A stretch of DNA of 64,000 nt from Garcia nutans (taxonomy: Eukaryota > Streptophyta > Magnoliopsida > Malpighiales > Euphorbiaceae): the NCBI GenBank assembly GCA_947685225.1, contig CANTUV010000012.1, forward strand, positions 3,348,001-3,412,000. The letters run 5' to 3'. This document shows, piece after piece, positions 35,423 to 47,434 of this stretch. The position numbers were made by a program, and so were the translations under genes. Positions within the stretch are counted from its first letter, which is position 1. Each line of letters begins with the position of its first letter. Under the pieces are notes generated by a model. The model saw only the letters and a program-made list of their open reading frames with translations. It was not told where the DNA came from and ran no database searches.

Positions 35423-37254
35423 ACGTAAGTATCAACTAAATGCACTCTGTCTGGTTATTTCCTTGAAAAAGTAGAAACATATGAAGGTGTAAAGGAATTG
35501 TCATACGTTTGGAATTCACAGAATGTATTGTCTATGGCAATTTTCAAAGTTTGATTATATTATGACTTGCCAAAAGTAATCTAATTTCATCATTATATTT
35601 CAATAAGCTCTGTTACAAGTTACTAGGCTATTATTCTCGTTTAGCCAGTTGGGACAGGAAACCAAAAAATAACAGAACAAATGTTGCATTCTAAGGGAAA
35701 ATTGATGTTGCACCTGACTGATCTATGTACAACCGATAAAAGATAAATACTTCGTGGCAATAATATAATGCTCAACAATGAATATGACTCCAAAGGAATT
35801 AACTGAGAATTACAATTTCTTCATTAAAGAAGTTCACATTGGCAACTTGTACAGGTCTTCCTTGAGAGGCAGCTTAATATCTCTCTCGAAATCGAGCAAA
35901 TTTCTTTTATGTCTACGGAGTTTCAGGTAGTACTATACAACACTTGTATGGTATGGTAACTTTAATCATTTTTGGTTCACAGTAGTTTCTCCGAAGATAT
36001 GTATGCTTGTGTATGACTGTTAAATGTAGCACCACCTTCCTCATCTGACCAAGAAAAGGTTGTTGACAACTCTAGCCAACAACAGACATACAAAACCTTT
36101 GGCTGGTGGAAATGATCCGTGGATAACAGGGAAAATATTATTTCAAAACATATCTCCAGAAAAATAGAGTAATAAAAAACCAACACTTTAAGTTTCTAGC
36201 CTTGAGGCACTAGGCATTTGTAGCCAAAACAGAGCAGCCATGATGACTAAGGATGGTAGTGATCTAGAAATATCAATCTAGGTTGGTAATTAAATTAATT
36301 AATTAACCTCAAAAATCTCACAATCGACAGAAGAAGGTTAAAAACCACAAGTATGCTAATGTACAAAACCTGTAGGCAGAAGTAAAAGAAAATGATCGAG
36401 TCCTATATATTTTAGCAATTAAAGTGAAGGAAAAAGCCAAATTTTACAGCACAATTAGACAGATAAACACAAGAAAGAAGAAATAACTATGAAACTTATT
36501 TGTCACAAAAATAATTAAATAAATAAAAAGGGAAAATCCGAGGAGAAATTATATCATTCTTGCCCTTTTATAAGCGGACAAATTGAAGGAAAGTAATGAA
36601 CTAGAGTTAGTGAAACTACAATTTGATCAATGCGAAAAACCTGCAAATCAGACTACATAAAGTGTAATTGCTGTGTGATTGATCACCAGAAAAGAGAGAA
36701 TCAAGTGATGCAATTGATTCAAATCATTTAAACGTGGACTAGAAAACTAAATGAACACAAATGTCAAGTGATTTAATGTCTTAGCAATTGCTTATGATGA
36801 GCAATTGCTCATGAAATAATTGAATTACTACTCGAACTATCCAAAGCAACACCAAGTTTAAGTACCAATGACTTGAGGAAACTAAAAATGCCATTCACCT
36901 CCAAGCAGTGATCTAGCCTTAATCTATTTGTGTACGTAAAATTTGCCCAATCACTGTCTGAACCAACAAAATCTATATTCTGTGTATTGGCATACCTTAC
37001 ATTTTCTCCCACAGTTGTTTTTACTTTAGACATTAAAATCTCAATTTTTATGGTTAACAAGTTCAAATATTTTTCAACCAATGAAATAAAGCAGCATACA
37101 CTTTCAGCTTTAGCATAGTTAGTTCAACTTTCCCAACACAAATATTAAGTCATTTAATTTGTGACATACACTGACTATTAAGGTCAAACAAGACGCAAAA
37201 AATAACATGAACTGTAAGCAAAGAGAAATATTAATGTAATACTGAACTTACCAG
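33926..37254. other. Intergenic region
   Basis: No protein-coding gene is supported. There is an (AT)n run at 35390-35419. The part from about 36200 to 37254 is downstream of the PPR gene and may hold its 3' UTR: a donor-like ctg|gtaagt on the minus strand lies just after the stop at 37255. Two short minus-strand frames (35977-36186, 36809-37081) show no conserved motif. Confidence 0.45.
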
Positions 37255-38680
37255 TTAGACAGCAAGGCCCTGCTCTCTGGCTTTCTTCAGCCACTTCAAT
37301 GTACTTTCCAATGTAGAGTAAGCAGCAACATCAGTTAGACTCTTACTCTCCACCGCATAATCAAACACCTCATAAGCCTCGGCAACCTTACCCGCTCGAC
37401 AAAGGGTCCTCACAAGTGTAGCATATGAAGCCGTCTCAAGCTTCATACCACCATCTTTCATCATCTGATACAATTCAATGCCTTTCTCCAACAATCTCCC
37501 CTTGCACAAACCATGAAGCAATGTATTATATGTGCATGAATTCGGACTACACCCTTTCATTTCCATCTCCTCTAACAAAGATAATGCACCCAAAGCATCT
37601 CCTTCTCTACACAGCCCATTCATCAACGAAGTGTAAGTAACTGCATCAGGAAAATGGCCAGATTCCACCATAATTTTCGAATACCTTTTAGCTTCACTCA
37701 CTCTCCCAGATTTTGATAATCCAAAAATCAATGTATTATAGGTAACAAGATCAGGCTCCACTCCTTCCGCTTTCATTTCCTTCAGAACCTCAATAGCCTC
37801 ACTCCCTTTACTTAACATACAGTAACCCTTCATTATTGTGTTATACACAAAGCAATCAGGCTTAAATCCACAATCTTTTAAGACACCCACCAGACTTGTA
37901 GCTTCACGTAGATTCTTAGAGTTACAAACATTATCAATCAATATAGTATAAGTAACAAGATCTACCTTCAAAAAAAAAAAAAGTAACAAGATCAGGATTT
38001 ATATCCAAAGAAGTCCTTATTTCATCTATAAAATTATAAACAGTACTCAATGCTCTACACTTACACAGAGACTTAATGAGAAAATTATAAGTAAAAGTAT
38101 CAGGTTTCGAGTGCTTTGAAGATAATTCTTTTACCAGTTTAATAGCATCATCTTCTCGGCTAACAGAGCAAAGAGAGCGTACTGCAATATCAACAGTAAC
38201 CTGATTAGGAGTAAACCCATTATTGACCATTAGATTGAGAATCTGGTGAACTGGGGAAAGAGATGGAGAAGGTGTTTTGCAGGATTGGGAGAGTAAAATA
38301 TGGTAAGTGGATCTATCAGGGGTAAATGAAGGGAGAGTTTTGGTCATGTGGCGGAGGAGGGAAATCGAGTTATCAATGGTGGAGATTGAAGTGTATGATT
38401 GGAGAAAAGAATTGTGGAAGCGGAGGTCGAGGGGAACCTGAGTGTTGGAGATGAAGGCATTGAAAATTTTCTTGGCTTCGTTGAGTTCTGGAGAGTTGAA
38501 TGGAGATTTTTGTTTGTGAGTTTCTGGAGAAAGTGGCAGTTGAGTTTTCGGGGAAAATTGGGATGGCTTTTTCTTCGGAAAGTGATGGGGTTTGTCGGGT
38601 AGAGATGGAACTGAAGGAGGGTTTTTTACTAGTGATTTTGTTCCGATTAAAGAACGTAATGAAGGTGAGACTTTTCCCAT
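37255..38680 (-). pseudogene. P-type PPR protein gene, broken by a 31-bp insertion
   Basis: Pentatricopeptide repeat proteins of the P class bind organellar RNA. From ATG 38680 the frame runs through a basic, Ser/Pro-rich N-terminus that could be an organelle transit peptide. PPR units follow (for example TPDRSTYHILLSQSCK, TPNQVTVDIAVRSLC, KPDTFTYNFLIKSLCKC) to NPDLVT. There a 31-bp insertion (37950-37993 region) shifts the frame and stops at 37934. The rest of the gene is open from 37989 to a stop at 37255, with clear 35-residue repeats such as KPDCFVYNTIMKGYC, EPDLVTYNTLIFGLSKSGR and SPNSCTYNTLLHGLCKGR, ending LKWLKKAREQGLAV. Without the 31 bases the gene is 1395 nt (464 codons plus stop), intronless. 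It strongly recalls Arabidopsis At2g17670 from memory. Unless the insertion is an assembly error, it makes at most a truncated protein. Confidence 0.88.
37950..37993 (+). mobile_element. Micro-retroposon: 8 nt plus poly(A) with 13-bp target duplication
   Basis: The 13-mer aagtaacaagatc occurs at 37950-37962 and again, identically, at 37981-37993. Between them lie taccttca and a further A10. This is the layout of a LINE-machinery insertion (target duplication, short body, poly(A)) truncated to almost nothing. It adds 31 bases to the PPR coding sequence. Confidence 0.7.
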
Positions 38681-38910
38681 TTCTGCTTCTTCTTCTTCTT
38701 TGCTGATCTGAGGGTTTTGGCTTCAGATTGTTCAATTAGGGTTTTGCAGAGTTTTTGGTGGACGTTGGGTTGCTACGACGCCGTATTATTTGACTTTTTC
38801 TTTTCTTTTCTTGTTTTGAACAAACTTGACTTTTTCTTAATACGCAATATAATTTAAACCATCTAAAATTATTGAATTTTAATTGTACTTTTAAAAATGT
38901 TTAGATTTCA

Positions 38911-38911
38911 G

Positions 38912-38942
<31 letters not shown>

Positions 38943-38945
38943 TCT
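38911..38945. repeat. (CT)n microsatellite
   Basis: About 13 CT units plus an interrupted tail, 230 bases upstream of the PPR start. On the gene's strand it is a GA tract, a common feature of plant 5' regions. Confidence 0.85.
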
Positions 38946-41180
38946 ATAAATTCACCTTATTTATTTTTTATTTTTCTATTCTAGTTAAATAATAAATCAA
39001 TAATTAAAAATTAGATTATTTTTTTTGTTGATGTGTTAAAATAAAATTTTATAGAATATAAAAAAATAAAAATAAAAACCACAACGTGATAAAATAAAAA
39101 TATTCAGATTATTATATAAGTACTCTAAATTTTTATTTTTCTATTTTAACATCATGACATTTCGTTTTTTTTTTTTAACTGAGGCATTTCGTAATTTGCA
39201 ACAATAACAAGTGTTTAATGTAATGTAATAAATATATTTTCTTAGCTAAAAAATTATAATCGGATGAAATTACCCACTTTAATGTAATAAATATATTCTC
39301 TCAAAAAAAATGTAATAAATATATTTTCTTAGCTAAAAGATTGTAATCGGATGAAATTACCCACTCCATTGACTATATTTTTTTAAATGATAAATGTTGC
39401 TAGCAATTTCTTACCCTATGAAAAATAAATATTTTAGATAATCACTATTTTTTTTTTTGGAAAAAGAGATACTAATATTATTTATTTATTGAGAAAACTA
39501 CACGTTCCACTATAAGTTTTTTGATAAAATTATCAAGGTATTTTAGTTTTTTTATAATAAATTATATAAATTTATAAAATATAACAAATTTATAATAAAT
39601 TATATAAATTTAATATTTTTATAAAAAATTATAAATTTTTATAAATTTAAAAATATTTTTAAAAAATGATAAATTAAAATTTTTTTTTTCTGATATCTTT
39701 ATAAAGGACGCCTTATTTATTTATCTGTTTACACCTTAAATGAGAAAGTTCAATGAGCCAAAGCCCATTCTAAAAAGCCCAAAATTTAGAATCAGCTTCA
39801 GCCACTTGTTCCCCCGACAATCAATTCCTATATTCTGGGAGCTACTCATCTCATGATCCCACGAAGGCAAATAACTAACTCAGTAGCAGATTGAGACCTA
39901 AAATCCTGAATCCACGATCAAGGGAGAAGTTTTTTAAAGAATTGTTTTTATAAATTCTTTTTGTTTAATCAGTTATTTTGTTCGAATATTTTGTGAATAT
40001 CATTGTTCAATGTTTATTTTAGCATTTGAAAGAGATTCTTCCATCAATTTCACGAAATTGTTGGCCATTATTAGGCGGTGAAGACACTCGTGTTAGAAAA
40101 AGACAGCTGTGTTCTTCTATTTTAAAAATTATATATATATATATATATATTATTAAATTTTTAAAATATTTAATTGTCTCTCTTTAAATTTTAAAAAAAA
40201 AATATGATAGTTTTATTTTGCCCCTCTTCACTAAAATGTCTGGCTTCACTAATGATCATTATTATTCACTTAGTTGATCATCTGCTTGTAGAATTCAAAT
40301 GAATTGTTTCTAGCTAGGGAGTTGGATAATTTTAATTTCTTTGTACACAATTGCTTGATAAAAATTGGAATTAGGCATAATCAATTGAGGAATTTGTATC
40401 CTCTGTACGTCTGCATCTTGTTTATATTTAAGGCTAAAGGTTTTTCCTTGATTTCTAGTGAAACATTATCATTTTAATATTTTAATTATTACAATAAAAA
40501 TAAGTTTATATTTATTTCATTTTTCTATTTTTCTATTTTTTTAATATTTTGAATTGTTCCTATTCAATATTCTTGTATAAATTAATTATAAATGTCAATA
40601 TTTATCTTTTTTTAATATAGCTGAATTACATTTTTTTTAAATGATTCGTGTGTAAGGGATTAATATGTTTGATGATTATATAATATTATTGTAAATTACT
40701 ATTTTTTTAAATTTTTTTTATGATACTGAGACTGAGACTTACTATAACGATAACGATAAGTGCATTCTCTTAGATAATATAAAACCGAGTGTTTTAGGTT
40801 TTTTTTTTCCATTTGTAATTCTAAAAAAATATAAATTCTTATGATTTGGATTACTGTTGTTATTTTAAAAAATAAATTATTGTTACCGTTCTCGGTTACC
40901 AAATTTTCATTAATGCTAATATTCTACAAATTTTTTTGAGTTTTTTATAATAAAAAAAATACTAAAATACAAAAAAAAGAGTTTTAAACTTTATCATTTT
41001 TTTAATTCTTCTACGAATTTTTAATTTTAACAAATCAAATAATTAAATTTTCCCCCAATCATATTATATTACGGATTGAGAGTTATGCAATATGATATTG
41101 TCGGTCATTTCCCAATGTTCTATTAAAAAAAACTGACAAGAAATTAGCACACATTTATTGTTTTTGAAAGACATTAAATT
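38946..41180. other. AT-rich intergenic region with a short tandem duplication
   Basis: A ~56-bp block (tgtaataaatatattttctt through gatgaaattacccact) occurs at 39223-39278 and 39310-39365 with two differences, plus a partial third start at 39281-39300. An (AT)n run is at 40131-40152. No gene is recognised. Confidence 0.55.
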
Positions 41181-41797
41181 TATTGGGTTCTCAGTCAATA
41201 ATTAATTGTATAAATGAATGCACAATAGGAAGAAGCAAAGAATAACCACAAAAAGAAGAGACAATATTTAACGTGGAAAACCCTCCAGTGTAGAGGAAAA
41301 AACCACGGGCCAAACTCCGAAATAAAAATTTACTAATTCAAAGAAATCAAGTACAACAAATTCTTAATCAATCTTCACTTGACTACTTAAGATCACAAAT
41401 AATAGAGAAAATATCTAAATATCTCTCTAGCAAATTTTTCACGCTTTGGATGATCACACCAAGAAATTAGAGAATAATTCTCTAATATTTATCTCACAAA
41501 CTATTTGAAATCTTTTTCCTCTCTTATTTCTTCTCTCTTGTATTTCACTTTGTGTATCTTGAAGTGAATAAGATGAAGGCTATTTATAGGCCTTCAAATA
41601 TGTGTGAACATATTAATTTGTGCCTAACATATGCCTAATTTTGACTATTACAATGGTGGCTAGAAAAATGTGTTAAACATTTTTTTCTTTTCTAAAACCT
41701 AGTCAAAATTGTAAACTCACCAAACCCATTAGTTTTAATTTAGTCAAAATTGTAAACTTACCAAACCCATTAATTTCATGGGTTGGATAACTCAACA
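41181..41797 (-). repeat. 3' LTR of Copia 2
   Basis: 617-bp terminal repeat, downstream copy in element orientation. The terminal dinucleotide next to the flank is mutated (tattggg here, tgttggg in the partner). Confidence 0.93.
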
Positions 41798-41811
41798 ATC
41801 TCCCCCTCTAA
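41798..41811 (-). other. Polypurine tract of Copia 2
   Basis: Read on the minus strand, agagggggagat abuts the 3' LTR beginning tgttgagttatcc. Confidence 0.8.
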
Positions 41812-41841
41812 CCCATGGGGAGATGTTCACACATCTATTGC

Positions 41842-43740
41842 TCAATTACCATTTAGTCCCACCGTCTTGGTGCAAAACTGATGCTTGTCACGAGTCACCA
41901 CTTTGGTCAACATGTCAGCTGAATTTTTGTCAGTGTGAATCTTCTTTAATAACATCTCTTGATTATTCACCACTTCATGAATCCAATGGTATCTCACATC
42001 AATATGCTTAGTCCGACCATGGTATGTGGCATTCTTGCTCAAATCTAGAGCACTTTGACTATCACAATTCATCACATACTCACTCTGCTTCAACTCCAAC
42101 TCTTCTAGAAATCTTTTCAACCAAAGCATCTCTTTACTTGCTTCAGTTATAGCTATATATTCTGCCTCAGTTGTGGATACAGCAACACACTTTTGTAATT
42201 TGGACTGCCATGATACAACTCCCCCTACAAAAGAAAATACATACCCTGAAGTCGACTTCCTGCCATTAAGGTCACCTGCCATATCCGCATTTGTATATCC
42301 TTCTAGAATTGATTTTGAGCCTCCAAAGCATAAGCACTTCTTAGAAGTACCTCTCAGATATCTGAGAATCCATTTGACCACCTCCCAGTGATCTTTACCA
42401 GGATTCGAAAGAAACCTGCTGACTAAACCAACAGCATGAGCTATATCTGGTCGAGTGCTAACCATTGCGTACATTAAACTCCCGACTGCAGAAGAGTAAG
42501 GAATAACTGCCATTTCTTCCTTTTCTTTTTCTGTAGAAGGATAAGATTTCTTGCTAAGTACAAAGTGATTAGCAAGAGGTGTACTAACTGGCTTAGCATT
42601 CTTCATATTAAATCTGCTTAGAACGTGCTCAACATACTTCTCTTGTGACAGCCATAACTTTTTAGCTTTTCTGTCACGAGTAATCTGCATGCCTAAAATT
42701 CGTCTTATTGGTCTCAAATCCTTCATATCAAAGGAGCCAAATAACTCATTTTTCAAACCACTAATTATAGTAGCATCTTGCCCTATTATCAACATATCAT
42801 CCACAAAGAGCAAAGGAATGATAAATTTACCATCTGAAAATATTTTGAAGTACACACAATGATCTGCTTCTGTTCTAGTATAGCCATGACTTACCATGAA
42901 AGAGTCAAATTTCTTATACTATTGTCTCGGAGCCTATTTTAATCCATACAGACTCTTCTTTAATCTGCAAACCGTGTGTTCTTTCTTTTTTACTTCAAAT
43001 CCATCAGGTTGCTCTATGTAAATTTCTTCCTCCAAATCATCATGAAGGAATGCAGTTTTCACATCTAACTGCTCAAGCCCAAGATCTAAGCTTGCAGTTA
43101 AACCAAGGATCACTCGAATAGAGCTCATCTTCACAACATGAGAAAAAATTTCATCAAAATCAACCCCTTTCTTTTTATTGAAACCCTTTACTACCAAACG
43201 AGCTTTGTATTTTACTAGCTTCTCTCCATCCATCTTAAGCTTGTACACCCATTTATTCTTCAAGACTTTTCTACCATCTGGAAGTTCAACAAACTCATAA
43301 GTATTGTTCTTTTTCAAAGAACTCATATCTTCCTGTATTGCTTTCATCCACTGAGTCTTCTCTTTATGATTCTGAACTTCTTGGAAGCTTTCTGGCTCCC
43401 CCTCTTCAGTAACTGTTACATACTCAGAACTGGGATATTTGGTAGATGGATAATGTGCTCTGGTTGACCTTCTGACTTGAGGTTCTTGTACAGTCTGGGG
43501 AGGAAGAGGTTGCTCTCCCTGCTCAGCATTATCATCAGTATCAACTGGTACTGGCATGTCATTAATCCCATGTTCTTCAAGCAACTCTCCTTCATCTGTG
43601 GCATTTCTGATTGAAAGAGAAATTAATACAGGAAGAGGAATATCATCACTACTTGTAATTTTCTCTGATTGCTCAGAGTCCAACAAGGTCTTGTGTTCAT
43701 GGAAGATTACATCTCTGGATCTGATTACTTTCTTCTTCAC
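41842..43740 (-). pseudogene. Copia 2 reverse transcriptase-RNase H region
   Basis: The RT part 43740-42934 carries WMKAIQEDMSSLKKNNTYEF, KVLKNKWVYKLKMD, YKARLVVKGF, LDVKTAFLHDDLEEEIYIEQ and LKKSLYGLK. Two stops at 42934-42936 and 42919-42921 sit at the positions of Gln and Trp in the usual LYGLKQAPRQWYKKF. RT resumes at 42897 with LLFVDDMLIIG (catalytic Asp pair) and continues to RNase H (EGYTNADMAGDLNGRKSTSG, VSWQSKLQKCVAVSTTEAEY, CDSQSALDLSKN, TKHIDVRYHWI). It ends at the stop 41842-41844. All catalytic motifs look conserved; only the two stops disable this block. Confidence 0.93.
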
Positions 43741-43746
43741 TGGATT

Positions 43747-44625
43747 TCATAACTTGTATCCAAACTCTGCATCTCCATAACCCAAAAATATGCATGAAAC
43801 AGCTCTATCATCAAGTTTTTGTCTCTGCTCCTTAAGTACATGGATAAAAGCCTTGTATCCAAATACCTTCAAGTGAGAGTAAGCAACCTCTTTTCCAGAC
43901 CATACTCTCTCAGGTACATCAAAATTCAAAGGAGCTGATGGAGAACGATTCGTCAAGTAGCAGGCAGTATAGAGTGCTTCACCCCAAAATGACTTAGGAA
44001 GTTTAGCCATTTTCAGCATGGATCTAACTTTCTCTAAGATAGTTCTGTTTGTCCTTTCAGCTACACCATTATGCTGTGGAGTGTCAGGAACTGTCTTCTC
44101 ATGTCTGATTCCATGCTCTAAGCAGTAATTTGCAAACTCCTTTGAAGTGTATTCACCTCCATTGTCACTGCGAAGACATTTTAAGGATGTTCCCTTTTCT
44201 CTTTCCACCATTGCATGAAAATGCTTAAAACGCTGAAGAACCTGATCTTTTGATTTCAGAACAAACATCCAAACCTTTCGTGAAGCATTATCGATAAAAG
44301 TAACAAAATATCTACTACCGCCTAAAGTTTCCACATCAATGGGACCACATACATCAGAGTAAACTAATTCAAGTACATTATTTTTCCTTTCAGATGAATT
44401 ACTAAAGGAGACTCTATGTTGTTTGTCATACAAACAATCATCACAAGGGTTTAGACTCATACCTTTGGCAAAGGGAATGAGAGACTTCTTTGCCAAAATT
44501 TGCAACTCTTTTTCACTCATATGGGCCAGCCTCTTGTGCCACAAGTCTGGCGAAGCATCATCTTCAACTGTATTCAGCGCACCTTTTATCATCTTCACTT
44601 GAGTCTTGTAGAGAGTATAACACAA
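43747..44625 (-). pseudogene. Copia 2 integrase region
   Basis: The GAG-pre-integrase zinc region reads LWHKRLAHMSEKEL with a later CDDC. The integrase core keeps its three acidic residues: Asp in LVYSDVCGP, Asp in LRSDNGGEY and Glu in NGVAERTNRT. It ends with FLGYGDAEFGYKL and a stop (43747-43749) where a Trp codon is expected, just before NPVKKKVIRSRDV, which opens the RT block. A further stop at 44665-44667 interrupts the protease-to-integrase link, also at a likely Trp codon. Confidence 0.92.
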
Positions 44626-44871
44626 TCTACCTTTGGCAATTACAATTGAGCCTTTGGTGAGTTTCTACTTTTTATCACCAAAGATATTGTAATAACCATC
44701 TTCATCCAGAACATGAGTAGAAATTCAATTCAGACGTAAATCTTGTACATATCGTACATTCTTTAGAGTCAACGTGTAGCTAATATTTGTCTGAACACAG
44801 ACATCACAAATACCTACTATATCTGCATAGCTGGTATTACCCATCTTTACTCTGCCAAAATTACCTGCTTT

Positions 44872-45801
44872 TTACACAATAAAGATGTCTCTCCATGGTG
44901 TAGCATGGTATGATGTTGCAGAATCAATAACCCACTCCATGTCAGAACTAGTAACATTGTCATGCTTCTCAATAATGGAGAGTACAACCATCTCTTCATT
45001 ATCATCAGCAACAGTTGCAGTGGTATTTTGATCATCTGTCTTCTTTTGATTTTTCTCATCATTTTGTTCCCTTTTCCAAACTTTGCAGTTTCTTTTCATA
45101 TATCCCTCCTTGCCACAGTGATAATAGCTGAATTTCACTTTCAATTGTGACTTGCCTCTGGATTTATAATGCCTTTTAGGATCTCTGCTTTTACTTCTAC
45201 TTCTGCTCTCTGTAGTTGTAACAAGAGCTTGTGAAGTATCAATGCACATATTCTTTCTTCTAGTCTCCTCATTGTAAAGACTGTCCTTTACAAATGATAA
45301 ACACAAAACACCGCTTGAAGTAGAGTTACTGAGAGACACCACCAAGGTCTCCCAAATATCTGGCAAGGAACTCAAGAGCAATAATGCCTGCAATTCATCA
45401 TCTAGGGCTATCTTCATTATGCTCAACTGATTTACTAGTTCTTGAAACTTACTCAAGTGTTCTGCAATGGATAGTCCATCTCTTAGCTTCAAATTCACAA
45501 GCTTTCTAATGGAAAAAACTTTATTTTGAGCACTTTTTCTCTCATACATGATTTCTAAATCTTTCCATAATTTTTGCGCATCAACTTCTTTGCTTTGGTA
45601 GACATTATTATCTACCCACTGTCGAATAGTACCAATAGTTTTTCTGTGCATCTTCTCCCAATCATCATCTGATTTTTCGCTTGGCTTATTAGATCCTAAT
45701 TTTATAAGATCATACAGGTCTTTACAATAGAGAAGGTCCTCCATCTTCGACTTCTAAATTAAAGCCGACAATTTAATCATGGTGCCTGCGAACTCCTCCA
45801 T
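44872..45801 (-). pseudogene. Copia 2 gag-protease region
   Basis: The likely original start is ATG at 45799-45801 (MEEFAGTMIKLSAL), followed by a stop at 45754-45756 in place of a Trp codon. From 45744 the frame is open: MEDLLYCKDLYDLI, LLLLSSLPDIWETLVVSLSN and a zinc knuckle region YYHCGKEGYMKRNC. The knuckle has lost its first Cys and its His (both Tyr), so it is defective. The protease motif reads WVIDSATSYHAT (normally DSGAS). A stop at 44872 ends the frame. Gag is therefore mutated beyond the stops. Confidence 0.9.
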
Positions 45802-45840
45802 TCTAATTTACACAATTGATTATATACCAAAAGAACCGAG

Positions 45841-45852
45841 GATCTGATACCA
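45841..45852 (-). other. Primer-binding site of Copia 2
   Basis: Minus-strand tggtatcagatc lies two bases inside the 5' LTR (45855-46470). It is complementary to initiator-Met tRNA. Confidence 0.8.
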
Positions 45853-45854
45853 CT

Positions 45855-46470
45855 TGTTGGGTTCTCAATCAATAATTAATTGTATAAATGAATGCACAAT
45901 AGGAAGAAGCAAAGAATAACCACAAGAAGAAGAGACAAGATTTAACGTGGAAAACCCTCCAGTGTAGAGGAAAAAACCACGGGCCAAACTCCTAAGTAAA
46001 AATTCACTAATTCAAAGAAATCAAGTACAACAAATTCTTAAGCAATCCTCACTTGACTACTTAAGATCACAAATAATAGAGAAAATATCTAAATACCTCT
46101 CTAGCAAATTTTTCACTCTTTGGATGATCACACCAAGAAACTAGAGAATAATTCTCTAATATTTATCTCACAAACTACTTGAAATCTTTTTCCTCTCTTA
46201 TTTCTTCTCTCTTGTATTTCACTTGTGTATCTTGAAGTGAATAAGATGAAGGCTATTTATAGGTCTTTAAATATGTGTGAACATATTAATTTGTGCCTAA
46301 CTTATGCCTAATTTTGACTATTACAATGGTCGCTAGAAAAATGTGTTAAACATTTTTTTCTTTTCTAAAACCTAGTCAAAATTGTAAACTCACCAAAACC
46401 ATTAGTTTTAATTTAGTCAAAATTGTAAACTTACCAAACCCATTAATTTCATGGGTTGGATAACTCAACA
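45855..46470 (-). repeat. 5' LTR of Copia 2
   Basis: The upstream copy in element orientation, 616 bp, starting (plus view) tgttgggttctcaatc and ending taactcaaca. Its partner is at 41181-41797. Confidence 0.94.
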
Positions 46471-46647
46471 AAATTAAGATCCGAAATTATTTTTTGAATA
46501 AAATACTGACACTAATAGGCGTTACTGTCAAGAAAAAAAAACAAAGGGTATTTTTAGTAATAAAAAAATAATATATAAAAAATAAAACTAAAATTTACAC
46601 CAAAAATTCAAGCGAAAGCTTTTTGCCTTCTATTTCAATAAATCTCT

Positions 46648-46648
<1 letters not shown>

Positions 46649-46712
<64 letters not shown>

Positions 46713-46713
46713 T
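46649..46713. repeat. (TTA)n microsatellite
   Basis: About 21 uninterrupted trinucleotide units, probably length-variable. Confidence 0.95.
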
Positions 46714-47434
46714 TGTTTGATTTCTTCCATATTGTTGTTTGCTTGACAATAAGAGATGCTAAAGACCTCCTCCTTTTTTTTTTTTTTCTAATTTGTTAAG
46801 TTATAGTCTTAAAAATCTTATTTAACCTTTATTTAATATGATTACAAGCTCAAAACTAAATAAAATAAGAAGTCTTTATAAAAATATCAAAAAATAATAA
46901 AATTTATCATATTTTTTAAAATATTTTCAAATTTATAAGAATTTATGATTTTTTATAAAAAATATCAGATTTACATAGTTTATTATGAATTTATCATGAG
47001 TTTATTAATTTAAATAGTTTATTATAAGATTATTATGAGTTTATTGTAAAACAACTAAAACTTTTCTAATAAAAATCAACAAAATTTATTAAAAATGATG
47101 AAAGATATAATTTCCCGATAAAATAATAATAATGGGTTCACATTTTACAATATGGATTTTTTTATTCATTGACCCAAAAAAAATTTTGAGTTTAAAAATA
47201 TTTGATGGGATCATATATAAATAATATTAATATTAAAAAGCCATAATTTATTATACTTAAGCAACTACTGGTAAGCCTTTAGCCTTAATATATCTTGAAA
47301 CATGGCCCTTAGTGTAGCTCCATTCTTGCCCATATATATCTTATCAATTTATTCTACGAGTCGAAATCTCAATGTTTTGTGATGAAAACACACGCATGCT
47401 ACTAAAAATTCTTCTTATTAATAACTATAAATAA

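Larger units (their letters stand above)
41181..46470 (-). mobile_element. Copia LTR retrotransposon 2, complete and young
   Basis: LTRs lie at 41181-41797 and 45855-46470. Both end ggataactcaaca; they differ by only about twenty changes in 617 bp by eye, so the insertion is recent. The perfect 5-bp target duplication aaatt lies at 41176-41180 and 46471-46475. On the minus strand the primer-binding site tggtatcagatc (about 45852-45841) and polypurine tract agagggggagat (41809-41798) sit where expected. The internal region carries gag, protease, integrase, RT and RNase H in Copia order, each nearly full length but separated by a handful of stops. Confidence 0.96.

Noticed and set aside
36809..37081. 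90-codon minus-strand frame next to the PPR gene
   Set aside because: No family motif; more likely 3' UTR or intergenic DNA.
37934..37989. The PPR interruption as an intron
   Set aside because: The 31-bp segment is too short for a plant intron, and the 13-bp direct repeat with poly(A) is better explained by insertion.
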